Shown here: positions 23,739-35,785 of the stretch, in pieces
Position numbering within the stretch: position 1 is the first letter of the stretch
How the letters are laid out: each line of letters starts with the position of its first letter
NCBI GenBank assembly: GCA_026214975.1
Contig: JAOBSW010000689.1
Location: 1-64,000, forward strand
Direction of reading: 5' to 3'
DNA from: Gentiana macrophylla
Lineage: Eukaryota > Streptophyta > Magnoliopsida > Gentianales > Gentianaceae
DNA length: 64,000 nt
Position numbers and translations under genes: made by a program
The notes under the pieces: model-generated
Database searches by the model: none
What the model saw: the letters and a program-made list of their open reading frames with translations, nothing else
What the model was told of the DNA's origin: nothing

Positions 23739-26700
23739 ATGGCACAACAAAATCAGTAGCAGATTGTTCCATTAAGCCCCTATTACCTACATCCAAATGA
23801 AAATCCATCATTAGTATTAGTTCAACCACCCTTGAATGGCAGCAATTATCATGCCTGGGCAAGATCAATGCGTATGGCTCTCCTTTCTAAGAACAAACTT
23901 GCATTTATAGATGGAAATTTACAAGTACCTCAAGCAGATGATGCTGAACATCATGCCTGGGAACAATGTAACAGCATGGTCGTATCATGGATCCTAAATT
24001 CAGTATCTGGTTTAATAGCACACAGTGTAATGTGGCTCAATTCAGCAAGAGAGATATGGATAGATCTACAAGAGAGGTTTTCTCATGGTGATCATTTCAG
24101 GCTTTCAAATTTATTAGAGGAGGTAAATTCTGTGAAGCAAAATGACTTGTCCGTTACTGACTATTACACTAAACTAAAAATCCTGTGGGAAGAATTGTTA
24201 ATAATCAGGCCATATCCTACTTGCACTTGCAATCCTGTATGCAATTGTGGTGCTGTGAGAGTCTATAGGGATTACTTTGAATCAGAATGTGCTATCAGGT
24301 TTTTGAAAGGTTTGACTGATAACTTTGCTCCTGTGAAAGCACAAGTTATGTTAATGCATCCCTTACCTCCAATCAATCAAGTCTTTGGCATGGCAGTCAA
24401 ACATGAGAGACAATTGAGTTACTGTTTGGAACATCCTGATAGAGTTGATAATCATGTTATGGAAGCACAAAGAAGCAATATGTATGGACAATCTGGTAAT
24501 CAATTCAGTCAGAATAATGCTCCCAGTGGAAGTGTGCAATATCCAAAGAGACCTATGTCTAGTAACATAAACTTTCAGTGCACATTTTGTGGCAGACAAG
24601 GACACACTGAAGACAGATGCTATCATAAGCATGGATTTCCTCTAGGAGGAAGGGGAAGAGGAAGAAACAACTCTGCTGCTGGCAGAGGAGGAGGTAGAAT
24701 CACAGCAAACCGGGTAGATACTGATGAAGGAGCTATGACAGAATCTGGTAATCAATTAATTGCAAATATGTTCACACATGAACAGTTGGAAGAATTGAGA
24801 AATCTGCTACATGTGCCTAATGTTGGGAATCAGAATGACACAGAGCATTTGGTCAATCAAGCCACTGTGTTAAGTGCTAATTTTGGATCACCAGCTACTG
24901 GTAAGTGTGCTGGTAAATTTGCACAGCCTAATTCAAAACAATGGATTATAGACTCGGGTGCATCTGATCATATAGCATGTTCTCTTAACCTTTTTCTTTC
25001 TTATGTTGCTATTTCTCACACCAAAGTAACACTGCCTAATGGAAATCAGACCTATGCCACACATAAAGGAATGGTAAAGCTTACACCTGAAATCACCTTA
25101 TCTGATGTTTTATATATACCTACATTCAAGCACAATTTGCTTTCACTTCGTAAACTTTTACACAGCAGCAATTTATCTGTTATTTTTACCCCTGACCATT
25201 GTTTCATTCAGGATCTTATGACCAAGAAGAGGATTGGACCAGCTAGACATTATCATGGCCTTTATTACATGAGCTACAATGATTCTCAGCCACATTCTCA
25301 TTCTATACCTACATCAAACCATGTGAAGTCTGTCCTGTTTTCTGGTAGGCCTGATGCCTATGTATGGCATCTTAGGTTAGGGCATATGTCAAATAAAGTG
25401 GTCAATGATGTAAGGCTTATATAGCCTAGTATATGTTTCTTTTAAAGTAGAAAATGCACTGTTTGTTATCTTACAAAGCAAAGAAAACTTTCATTTCCTT
25501 TGAGCAATTCTATGGCTCTTCATGCCTTTGATCTCATACACATGGATATATGGGGACCATATAAAAAGGCCACTGTACATAATGAGACCTACTTTCTAAC
25601 TATAGTAGATGACCATACAAGATACACTTGGATCTTTCTTCTTTAGGCCAAATCCCAAGTACCTACCATAATAAAACAGTTCTATGTTTTGACAAAAAAA
25701 ATCAAAACCATAAGATCTGATAATGGTTTAGAATTCAAACTAACAGAGTTCTATGCTATTAATGGAGTCACTCATCAAAAATCATGTGTCCATACCCCAG
25801 AACAAAATGGGATAGTTGAAAGGAAGCATCAACATATCCTTAATGTGGCTAGGGCTCTAAAAATTCAATTCAATGTACCTTTAATCTACTGGGGGTATTG
25901 TGTACAACATGCAACCACTGTGATTAATCTGACACCTTCCCCAAAAATCCAGCATCAAACACCTTACCAAAGACTGCATCTCAAGCCTCCTATCTACTCC
26001 AATCTTAGTGTTTTTGGATGCCTTGCCTTTGCCATTAATCCTAGTGTCACCAAAACCAAATTTGACAATAGAAGTATACCATGTGCCTTTTTAGGGTACC
26101 CACCTAATGTTAAAGGATACCTCCTACTCAATCTAGAAACAAAGGGCATCTTTGTGTCCAGAAATGTCATCTTTCATGAGGAGAAATTCCCTTTTCACTT
26201 CACACAGTCCAAAACACCTCATCCCAGCTCTTATTCTTTTCCCTTACCTGCTAACCAAATGCACATCCCTTTTGATCTCTCCTTTATAAACACAACAACA
26301 CACAGATCCAAACTCACCAGCTTCTCCCAGTTCACCAGGGTCACCACAAAATCCCCAAAGCTCACCACATACCAGTTCATATGATCACCAGAATACATCC
26401 CATACTTCTTCACCTTCACATGACTCCATTCAATCTGTTCCTAATCAGCCAAATACATCACCTAGAAGAACCACCAGAAACATCAGGCCACCTACATACT
26501 TACAGGATTACATATGTAATCAAACCTCTGTCAATCCCAAATATCCTATCCAAGATTACATGTCATATGATCAACTTGATCCTAACTATAAGAAATTTGC
26601 TTTGAGTGTGGATGTTGCAGGTGAACCAGTCACTTATCAACAGGCTGTCAAAGATTCTAAGTGGAGAGATGCCATGAGTGTAGAAATTGAAGCTCTACAA

Positions 26701-28244
26701 CACACTCAGACTTGGGACATTGTATCTTTGCCTAAAGGGAAAACTCCAATTGGCTGTAGGTGGGTTTACAGGATCAAGTATCTACCAAATGGGGAAGTGG
26801 AACGTTACAAGGCTCGTCTAGTTGCAAAAGGGTACACACAACAGTTAGGTATTGACTACAATGACACATATGTTCCAGTTGCAAAACTCACCACAGTGAG
26901 GGTTTTAATGGCAGTTGCAGCCACAACTAACTGGCATCTAGAGCAACTAGACATCAACAATTCCTATCTCCATAGAGACTTATTTGAAGAAGTCTACATG
27001 AGGATACCCCCAGGTTATTCCACTGATGTACCCAATGCAGTTTGCAAATTAAAAAAATCTCTCTACGGTCTTAAACAGGCAGGGCGTCAATGGAACACCA
27101 AATTATCAACCTATTTGATTTCCTTGGGTTTCCATCAATCTAAAAGTGATTACAGCCTATTCACTACTGGGCAACATGATACATTCATTGCCCTCCTGGT
27201 CTACGTTGATGATATTATACTTACTGGGCCCAATCTTGATCTAATTCACAACATCAAAACTCAACTAGGCAACAAATTCAAAATCAAAGACTTTGGTAAA
27301 TTACATTATTTTCTGGGCGTAGAAGTTGCAAGAGGAAAACAAGGAATTACCTTGTCTCAGCGTAAATATACCTTGGATCTCATCTCTGAATATGGTCTTC
27401 TCGCATGCAAGCCAGCTGCTACTCCTATGGCAACAAGCACCAAGTTAGCCAAAGATGACTCCCCAAAAATAGCCGATAATACTCAGTATCGAAGTCTGGT
27501 CGGAAAATTAATATACATAACCTTCACTCGCCCAGACATCAGCTATGCCGTCCAGCAATTATCCCAATTTCTTGATTGCCCCACTGTTAATCATCAACAA
27601 GCAGCCAGGCGTCTATTGCGTTTCCTCAAGAATTCACCTGGGCAAGGAGATTACTTTATCCTTCAAACTCCTCTCCCATCAGCACGAAGGATTCCGGCCA
27701 ACAACCCACATCGCCCATACCTCTGCGTATTACAGCATATTCCGACTCCGATTGGGCTAGTTGCCCTAACACTCATCGATCTATCACTGGTTGGTGTATT
27801 TTCTTGGGTTGATCTCACATATCATGGAAAGCTAAGAAGCATGGTATCGTCTCAAGGAGCTCGGCGGAGGCGGAATACAGAGCTCTTGCTGCCACTTCTT
27901 GCGAATTGCAATGGCTAATTTTTCTCTTGTCTGATTTGGGTATTACACCACCGCTTCCAATTCCGCTTTTTTGTGACAATCAGAGTGCATGTCACATAGT
28001 TGAAAACCCCGTGTTTCACGAACGGACAAAACACATTGAACTTGACTATCATTTTGTTCGTGAAAAATTTCAAGCTGGACTTCTCATCCCTAAATCAATA
28101 TCTACTGCAAACCAACTTGCGGATATTTTCACCAAGCCTCTTGACGGTCCACGTTTCAGTCAACTCTCTCATCAGCTTGGTCTTCACTCGATTTATTCCA
28201 AGTCCAGCTTACGGGGGGGTGATAAAGTTACAAGTACAAGCTAG
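23739..28244 (+). pseudogene. gag-pol: C2 gag-pol polyprotein, broken
   Basis: ATG 23739 (MAQQNQ) meets a TAG after six codons; the same frame then stays open to 25424. Gag domain near 23832-24440 (NYHAWARSMRMALLSKNKL); zinc knuckle CTFCGRQGHTEDRC (24580-24621) plus a Gly/Arg-rich part; protease WIIDSGASDHIAC (24942-24980); GAG-pre-integrase WHLRLGHMSNK. Integrase Asp in HMDIWGPYK (25542), Asp in IRSDNGLEF (25711) and Glu in NGIVERKH (25807). RT 26620-27340 with IGCRWVYRIK and VYVDDIILTG. RNase H: DSDWAS, SSAEAEYRA and CDNQSA, RTKHIELDYHFVREKF. Lesions: stops at 23757, 25422 and about 25646, frameshifts near 26384 and 27650, and a stop near 27810. RT itself is nearly intact. Confidence 0.93.
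28209..28219 (+). other. C2 polypurine tract
   Basis: TTACGGGGGGG directly before the 3' LTR start TGATAAAG, overlapping the last codons of the polyprotein (LRGG). Confidence 0.85.
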
Positions 28245-28541
28245 CATACAAGCACAAGCCAGCATCACATTCAACTTGCAGCACAAGCTTGACAGTTAGC
28301 ATGGTAGAGAATATTCCTTAGAATATTCCAATCTTGACCGGAATATTCTAAGAATATTCCTTGTTGACTAGTATATTCTTTGGAATATTCCCTTCGGGTT
28401 TTTAGTCTTCCCCTGTAGCTACCAATGTGTATATATACCCAAATGTAATAAGAAGAAGATAAGTTTTTGAGTCAATAAAAGAAAACAAAATGATTGATCA
28501 TCAAATGTTTCCTTCTTAATTACTTTCTACATTTTTCTTGA
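28220..28541 (+). repeat. C2 3' LTR (322 bp)
   Basis: Uninterrupted copy matching the 5' LTR, including five GAATATTC sites (28309, 28321, 28341, 28352, 28383) and TATATATA at 28430-28437. The terminal CA appears mutated to GA. Confidence 0.9.
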
Positions 28542-29073
28542 TCTCCGAACGCGACACTCCAAGTATGCCACCCTCCATTCTTTGAGTACGGCTCTGGGAA
28601 ATAGCCCATATCGTTACCTAAACCATTTTGGTCATGCTCCAATTCAGTTTGAAAAAGGGTTAAACACTAGCAAGTTAACCAACTGTTCTATGGTTCGGGT
28701 CACGTATGGAGGTTGGTCTCGTTTTGCTCGCGCTCTACAATGCCGTGTTAATGTAACTATTGTACGTAAGTTTTACACAGTTCTCTGGGAATCTGACCCC
28801 GTCAACGACACCCACGTGGTTACCATGCGTGGCATCCCCGTGCCTTTTCACGCCGGGATCATCGACTCGGTCTTTTCCCTTTCCTAGGACTTTGCACCAC
28901 CCCAAGCCCACAATGAGGAAATGTGGAACTTGGACAGCAGCAGCAGTCTTATCTACTATCTTTCGGAGGCTACCCGCACTCTCTTTCCCGGAAACCATGG
29001 CCCTGCCGATAACCTCACTACTGCTAGGCTCTCATGCGTGGAAGCACTTAATCAACTCGCGTGTCTTTCCCGC

Positions 29074-29199
29074 TATTAGACGATAGTTTTATATTATTTA
29101 TATTTTACATTTATAGCCTTGTTGGCTACCTATATAAATCTATTGTACACACATTATTACCTCAATGACAATTGTTTTGTTATTCACACAAATCTATCA
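29074..29199 (+). repeat. C3 5' LTR (126 bp)
   Basis: TATTAGACGATAG to AATCTATCA. Contains TATATAAA at 29131-29138 as the likely TATA box. Very short LTR, so U3, R and U5 must be compact. Confidence 0.95.
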
Positions 29200-29211
29200 T
29201 GGTATCAGAGC
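29200..29211 (+). other. C3 primer-binding site (iMet tRNA)
   Basis: TGGTATCAGAGC directly follows the LTR end CTATCA. Confidence 0.95.
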
Positions 29212-29346
29212 TTCTGATCCCTAAAATCTTTTTCTAGTCGTCCTCTTCATATAGCCGCGTGACTAAGGTCTTCTTTGCCACCGCGGCTAAGGTCTCACTT
29301 TGCCCGCGACTAAGGTCTTGCTGCCGCCGGTCATCACACAGCCGCT

Positions 29347-32300
29347 ATGGCTACTTCCGCTGCCTCCTCCACCACCTCCGGTGCTACTGCGGCCGCTCCT
29401 CTACCAGCCGCACCCGCTGTCATCTCTCTTAACCCTGCCGTCAACGCTCCAACCAAGCTCGATGGCAAAAACTTTACGGCTTGGAAGCTTCAATTGACCA
29501 CCTTGCTCATAGGTCATGGTCTCATTGGTTATGTGACCGGTGCTACAACCAAGCCGCCACCAACAATTCCAACTGCTGCCGGTAATGTCACCCCCAATCC
29601 GGCTTATTTACAATGGATACAACAGGATGCATTGATCCATAATTTGCTTCTGGGTTCGGTTGACAAGGGCTATATGGTTACGATTCAACACACGACCGAT
29701 TTGAAACAAGCTTGGGACACTCTTCTTGATACGTATAGGAAACAGAGTAAGGGTCGTATTAGACATCTCAGACTGCGTTTACATTCTATTGCTAAAGGTA
29801 CAATGTCAATCTCTCAATATTTCACTGCCATTAAAACTGATGCGGATGATCTAGCATCTCTAGATGCTAAAGTGCCTGATGATGAATTAGTTGAGATAGT
29901 TTTAAAAAATCTTGGTAGTGAATATAAGGATCTTGTGAGTGCCATTCAGGCTCGTGATGATACTATTGCTATGCCATTGTTACATGAAAAATTGCTAATG
30001 CATGAAGCGTCACTTGTACAAAGTCAGTCTGTTGCACCCCCTGCGTATACTACTTTCCCTGCCTACCATCAAACCCGTCCTATGCATGTTTCTCCCAATA
30101 CATCCTATTACCCCTATTCCCAAATACCTCGGCCCCTAACACCCATCATGCCGCAAGCCCCACCTATGAATCCGAGACCCCCACAGCCCCCCCCCTTCCC
30201 CCAACCACTCATCCAAGAATACCACTGCTCGTAATTCGAAAGGCTATCAGGGCTTTTGCCAACTCTGTGGTGTCCATGGTCATGTTGCTACTCGTTGCAC
30301 CACTTATCCACTCTACAACAATCTCCCTCGTCCACCCCACAACCAAGCCACCACTCGGCCTTCACAGCCTCCCCACGCTCATGTTGCTCAGAATGCTTCT
30401 TCCAGCTATCCTGTGCAGTACTCTGATCCTTCTGCTCCATGGATGCTTGATAGTGGTGCCTCTCACCACATGACACAGGAACTCAACCTGCTCTCCCTTC
30501 ACTCCCCTTACCAAGGTACGGATCGTATAGTCATTGGTGATGGTAGCTCTTTGGCTATCACACACACTGGCTCTACCTCTCTTTCCTCTTTCAAATTAAA
30601 TCAAGTGCTTTGTGTACCTTCTCTTTCTCGTAATTTACTGTCTGTCCAAAAATTTTGCCAGGACAATTCTGTTTCTATTGAATTCTTACCTGATTCGTTT
30701 TTGGTGAAGGACTTGAAGACGAGAAAATGCCTCCACCAAGGACAAGTCAGTGATGGAGCCTATCTGTGGTCTTCCAAAGCTCTCTTTGCCTTCTCTGCAT
30801 CCAAAGCTTCTGCAGCTACTTGGCATCTCTGCTGCGGCCATCCTGCTTTTCCAGTTATTCAAAATCTTGCAAAAAATAATTTTTTAGAGTTATCTACTGT
30901 TTCGCATTCCTATTGTGATTCTTGTCTTTGTAATAAGAGCCATAGGCTCCCCTTTTCGGATTCCACTTTATGTACTTCTCAACCCTTGGAGGTTATTTAT
31001 TCCGACGTTGGGTCGTCACCCGTTTATTCAGTTGACAATTTTAAATATTATGTTCTGTTTGTCGATCATTTTACTCGATACATGTGGATATACCCGCTTG
31101 CATGTAAATCTGACGTATATAATACTTTCATAAAATTCAAGCAGTATGTTGAAAAGCTGTTAGATGCCTCTATCAAAACTCTCTATTCTGATAATGGCAC
31201 CGAGTACATCGATTCGTCCTTTTCTTTCTGATCATGGCATCTCTCATTTCACTTCTCCCACTTACACGCCGCAGCACAACGGCATCTCTGAACGCCGGCA
31301 CTTGCATATAGCTGAAACCGCCCTAACCCTTCTTGCACATGCCAAAATGCCAGTTACCTATTGGTCTTATGCCGTTAGTACCGCGGTTTACCTCATTAAC
31401 CGAATGCCCACAAAAAATCTTGATATGCTTTCACCACATCTCAAACTTCTCTCTAAGCCCCCTAACTATTCTAAGCTTCGAGTCTTTGGTTGCCTTTGCT
31501 ATCCGTGGCTTAAACCCTATACACCGCACAAGCTTTCGCCCACATCCAAGCCTTGTGTCTTCCTTGGTTACGCCCTCACACAAAGTGCTTACCTTTGTTA
31601 TGACCTCTCTGAGTCTCGAATGCATATTTCACGTGATGTTCGGTTTGTGGAAGATATTTTTCCCTTTGCTAGCATCGCTTCTGCTTCCTCCTTACCTCCG
31701 TTAATTGCTCTTCTACCCTCTACTTCCTATGAACCCACGGTTGTTCCAATTCCCCACCCTACCTCCTCGGCCCACACCCCGCCTGTGGGCATTTATGCGC
31801 CACCCGAGAGCTCCCTCTCCTCTCCTTCTCCTGTTTCTCCCCACTCTCGCTCTGGCAGTGATTCTAACTCTTCCCCCACTCCCACCTCATCCCCTTCCAC
31901 CTCGTCCCCGCTTCCTCCACCGCCACCCTCTCCTCCACCGCCATCTCAACATCCCATGACCACCCGCTCTCAAAACCAAATCTACAAACCTCGTCAACTC
32001 TTCAACCTTCAAGCTCAATCGCACAATCGTTACCTTGACACGTAACCCTCGACCTTAGCTGAGGCCTTGCGGTGCCCGCGGTGGTGTGTTGCAATGTCTG
32101 ATGAGTATAGTGCGCTTCTTCGCAATGACACGTGGTCCTTGGTTCCCCCTACTGATGGTTTGAATATAGCTGGTTGTAAGTGGGTGTTCCGAATCAAGAG
32201 GAAACCGGACGGCTCGATTGATAAATACAAAGCTCGGTTAGTTGCAAAAGGGTTTACACAACGCCCTGGTTTGGATTACTTCGAAACTTTTAGTCCTGTT

Positions 32301-33621
32301 GTTAAACCTGCTACGATCCGTCTTGTTCTCAGTATTATGGTTTCCTTTGGTTGGTCTCTTCGCCAGCTTGATGTCAATAACGCCTTTCTGCAAGGAACAC
32401 TAGCTGAAGACGTATATATGTCTCAACCACCCGCGGGTTTGAGGATGCAACAAAACCTACTTTTGTGTGTAAACTTTGCAAAGCGATTTATGGTCTAAAG
32501 CACGCTCCTCGGGCCTGGTACCATGAGCTTAAGTCCTTTGTCCTTACTATGGGTTTTGTTAACTCTGTGGCTGATCCGTCTCTATTTGTTTGTCACACAT
32601 CTATCAGCATTACTATTATCTTGGTATATGTCGATGACATAATTGTTCTGAGTAGCTCCCGGTGAGCGAGTTGAGTATTATTGATCAGTTGGGCTCTCGG
32701 TTCTCTATTAAGGACCTTGGTCCACTGTCGTATTTTTTGGGTGTTGAGGTCACTCATTCTACCATGGGTATGTTGCTTACGCAGACCAGGTACACACGTG
32801 AGCTACTTTCTTAGGTTCACATGGAGGACTCTAAGGCGGTTTCCACGCCTATGCCAGCCGATGCTTTATCAGGTGATCCCGTCGTTTCGCCTGCTTATTC
32901 AGATCCGACTCAGTATCGTCAGACTTTGGGTGCCCTGCAGTACTTATGCTTTACGAGTGTTGATATCCAGTTTGCAGTTAATAAGCTCTCGCAGTTTATG
33001 CATGCACCGACAGAGTATCATTGGATGCTTGTCAAACGCCTTTTGCGTTATTTGTCTGGCTCTCCTACCAGAGGTTTGCAGTTATATAGGGATTCTCCTC
33101 TGGCATTACATGCTTTTTTAGATTCTGATTGGGCGGGTAACAAGGAAGATGGCTACCATGATCCAGTGTCCTCTGAGTATGTGCCTGGCTACACTTCTAC
33201 CTCTGCTTACATTGTCTTCTTGGGCAGGAATGCTATCTCTTGGAGTTCCAAGAAGCAGCACTCATTTTCTCGTTCTTCTATCAAAGCTGAATACAGGTGC
33301 GTTGCAGATACGGCAGCAGAAGTTGCATGGCTGACCTATCTACTTGTTGATCTCAGTTTTTCGGTTCGCTCCAAACCTGTCATTTTCTATGACAATTTGG
33401 GTGCGCTTCGTCTCAGTGCCAACCCGGTTTTCCACTCACGCATGAAGCACGTGGCTATTGACTATCACTTTATTCGTGAGCATGTTGAGCGAGGTCTTGT
33501 TCGCGTTGCTCGTGTAGCTGCTGCAGACCAGTTAGCTGATGTTCTTACCAAGCCCTTGCTGCGGTTATCATTTTCTACTCTCGTTTCCAAGCTTGGCCTT
33601 CGCTCAGCTCCGTCCGCTTGA
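29347..33621 (+). pseudogene. gag-pol: C3 gag-pol polyprotein, broken
   Basis: ATG 29347 starts an Ala-rich leader, then the Gag domain (LDGKNFTAWKLQL; QAWDTLLDTYRKQSKGRIRHL). A frame change at a C-run near 30190-30205 separates it from the zinc knuckle CQLCGVHGHVATRC (30259-30300). Protease WMLDSGASHHMT (30439-30475). GAG-pre-integrase WHLCCGHPAF. Integrase core DNGTEY (31190) then, after a frame change near 31215, HNGISERRH. A Pro/Ser-rich linker runs 31690-31960. [42 protein letters not shown] (32620-32646). RNase H: DSDWAG, SSIKAEYR and DVLTKPL, ending at 33621. Lesions: frame changes near 30200, 31215, 32450 and 32660, stops near 32043 and 32813. Confidence 0.93.
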
Positions 33622-33628
33622 GGGAGCG

Positions 33629-33754
33629 TATTAGACGATAGTTTTATATTATTTATATTTTACGTTTATAGCCTTGTTGGCTACCTATATAAATCTATTG
33701 TACACACATTATTACCTCAATGACAATTGTTTTGTTATTCACACAAATCTATCA
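33629..33754 (+). repeat. C3 3' LTR (126 bp)
   Basis: Matches the 5' LTR except one base. Preceded by the PPT CTTGAGGGAGCG (33617-33628) and followed by the CCCGC duplication. Confidence 0.95.
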
Positions 33755-34072
33755 CCCGCTCCTTGATTTTCTAAGATAATTGACGATGAGATGCTCTTGT
33801 TGTACGCCTTGAAGGTTGGCGCTATCATTGACTGGGGTGTCCTCATTCACGGGCTGTGATTCGAGTTTCTTTGGTTCTAAGCATAATCCGAAAGCGAGCC
33901 GCTTCCCTTTGCTTGGTTGATCAATCACTTGTGCACCCATGTGGCTGGCATGCCCTCCCTGCCTGGTGATGAGTTCTTCGCAAGTCGTTCGGCTCGCTAT
34001 GGTGCACTCCCCGTTGACCCGCCCGGTGGTTCTTCTACCCCTCCCTTTTCTAGTTCCGATGAAGAATGCTGA

Positions 34073-35747
34073 TGCTGTTCGTTTGTTTGCTAATTGGTTG
34101 TGTCAATTTCCCGTTTGCAGCTTTTAATTCTGCTTGTTTGTAACAATAATGCTTTTAGCACTACTTCCTCCTGTCTGTTGGTTGTATATTATAATATTTT
34201 GTTGAGTAAATTTATTTTCTTGTGTTTTTCTTTTCCCCACTTTTGCTCATCTTTTTATTTTTTTTACTATTGTTCTCCCAGCATGCATGCATTAACGTCC
34301 TTCACATTTCATGCACACGTACGGTTTACGCCGTGGCACTCCCGGTGTACGCCGTGTTGCCCACTATTTTTAGCACTTAAGCACACACTGTCACATTTTG
34401 ATTTGTTCAAACATTGCTCTAATTGCCTATTGTGTTTCCCCTCCTACCTTTTCTATCCTCACTAGTCATTGAGGACAATGCTAGTTCGTAAGTGAGGAGT
34501 GGAGACGTAGTCGGGTCAACACAGGATTAAATTCACTAAATACTTAAGAAACACTAAACTTTATTTAACTTCGAACAACCAAGTTTGATAAAATCACTTT
34601 TGATACAAGTTAAGATATGTAGTTAAGAGAATAAATTTTCAACAAGTAAGTAACTTTAATAAATTATAAATGCATTTTAACGTGAATCCTTTATTGTAGT
34701 GTGAACCCTTTGAGTACGTACATTCCAATCTTTTGTTAACATGTAAACTTTTATGTAATCATGCAAGCATGCTTACATAGCAACTAGAACTTAGGGTTGA
34801 TATCCTTTCGAGGCGAAATAGAAAGGTATTTAGAGTCGGAGTTAGGGATGACGGTTATGGCATTTCTTTGATTCAACTAGAGCCAAATGGCCCTCCCGAA
34901 CTTAATTTCCACCTGTACCCATCTCAGCCTTGTGGAGTGGTGAGACCCCACTCGAAAATAGCCATTCGTGATTAACCTCATTATAATCCGACCCTTAACC
35001 TAATTTTTGGTCTACATTCCCTTGGCATCCCGCAAGTATAGCAAGTCTCTATGGATTGTGTGGTGACGACTTGGGGAGTTGAGAGTTGGATGACGTTATT
35101 GGCACAAAGTTGAGACGGTATCTTGTCAAGTTCGGAGCCCAGTGGTGTATATAGTTAAAAAAAAAGAGTTCCAAGTGAAATGTAAATAAAGATCTAATAA
35201 ATATTGAAGTTCAAAGCAATTTTGAAGGATAGTCCATCAAGTTCAAGTAATACAGGTTTGGGTAATTAATCAATCATTTGACACTTTTTATCTCGTGTTG
35301 TTTGCAAGGGAGACGTCTTTAGTAACTATATGAGAGCAGAAGTGCCAATTCAGTTTCATTGGAGTCGAAGGTGTAGATACTTGCTATCTTGCCCATGTCC
35401 TTTTTGATATATCCTTATTATCCATTCGATTAGCCAATTCCCAAGCCTAACGTTAAAAGCTTGCAAGTCCAACCCGATCTATCTCCTTGACTCTGAATGC
35501 CTCGATTAGTGGAGATTGATATCATTCTTAAGCCTATGGATTACACCTAATAAGTCGTGCATGCATGATTTCATATTCTGATTGCTTGATAACAAACTTG
35601 AGGAATATTCACACACACACACTCCGCTGCTCTCTTGGATCACAGTTAACATACATTTATAATTTTGATTAGTTACATTGCCTAGTTGAACATTCAATTC
35701 CCGACATTGCATTATCTTAATTGTAACTCTAGTTATTTTGTCGCTTG
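34073..35747 (+). other. G1 3' non-coding tail
   Basis: 1.7 kb between ORF3b and the terminal PPT. Holds palindromes ACGG-TTTACG-CCGT (34321-34334) and CGGT-GTAC-GCCG (34343-34354), and an internal hairpin plus PPT-like tract (34467-34502). The rest is AT-rich with a short (CA)n run at 35610-35621; no coding sequence seen. Confidence 0.65.
34467..34502 (+). promoter_or_regulatory. G1 internal hairpin-PPT module
   Basis: CATTG-AGGA-CAATG hairpin (34467-34480), 8 nt, then TAAGTGAGGAGTGG. It mirrors the terminal module 1.28 kb downstream and those of P and Q. It could act as a second plus-strand start, but that is inference. Confidence 0.6.
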
Positions 35748-35785
35748 TTTGCTCGAGGGCGAGCAAAAGCTAAGTGGGGAGTGGT
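35748..35785 (+). promoter_or_regulatory. G1 terminal hairpin and polypurine tract
   Basis: TTTGCTCG-AGGG-CGAGCAAA (35748-35767, 8-bp stem), then AGC and TAAGTGGGGAGTGG directly before the LTR start at 35786. The purine tract in this position is the PPT for plus-strand synthesis. Confidence 0.8.

Larger units (their letters stand above)
22198..28541 (+). mobile_element. C2: Ty1/copia element in G1 ORF3b
   Basis: LTRs of 322 bp (5' copy interrupted by T1), PBS TGGTATCAGAGC, one gag-pol region, PPT TTACGGGGGGG and 3' LTR. Flanks: GTCTC on the left (22193-22197) and TCTCC on the right, so the duplication is imperfect; a one-base loss with a CA-to-GA change at the 3' end would explain it. The LTRs differ at about a dozen positions by my reading, so this is not a recent insertion. 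Confidence 0.88.
29074..33754 (+). mobile_element. C3: young Ty1/copia element in G1 ORF3b
   Basis: 4681 bp with a 5-bp duplication CCCGC (29069-29073, 33755-33759). Short 126-bp LTRs (29074-29199, 33629-33754) differ at one position (A at 29109, G at 33664). PBS TGGTATCAGAGC follows the 5' LTR at once; a purine-rich PPT precedes the 3' LTR. LTR ends are TATTAG and CTATCA rather than the usual TG at the start. Near-identical LTRs indicate recent insertion, yet the coding region is broken in several places. Confidence 0.95.
22107..34072 (+). pseudogene. G1 ORF3b, split by C2 and C3 (coding parts 22107-22197, 28542-29073, 33760-34072)
   Basis: Second third-ORF paralogue. Starts MSSSPICRTPSLPESPYALS at 22107. 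The central part (NHFGHAPIQFEKGL, ALQCRVNVTIVRKFYTVLWE, TMRGIPVPFHAGIID at 28610-28880) aligns by eye with ORF3a (INLTIVAEFYSMFSV, IRIVQVPFSPDVIND), so both carry the putative plant transposon protein type domain. After C3 it continues with DDEMLLLYALKVGAIIDWGVLIHG, usual for this domain, and ends with a Ser/Asp/Glu tail (FSSSDEEC) at stop 34070-34072. Frameshifts and stops (near 28560-28590, 28888, 33848) show it is dead. Confidence 0.65.

Noticed and set aside
30187..30234. Gag-pol frame change at a C-run in C3 as a programmed frameshift.
   Set aside because: Copia elements normally use one frame; other frame changes occur in the same gene and the site is a long homopolymer, so mutation or a sequence error is more likely.
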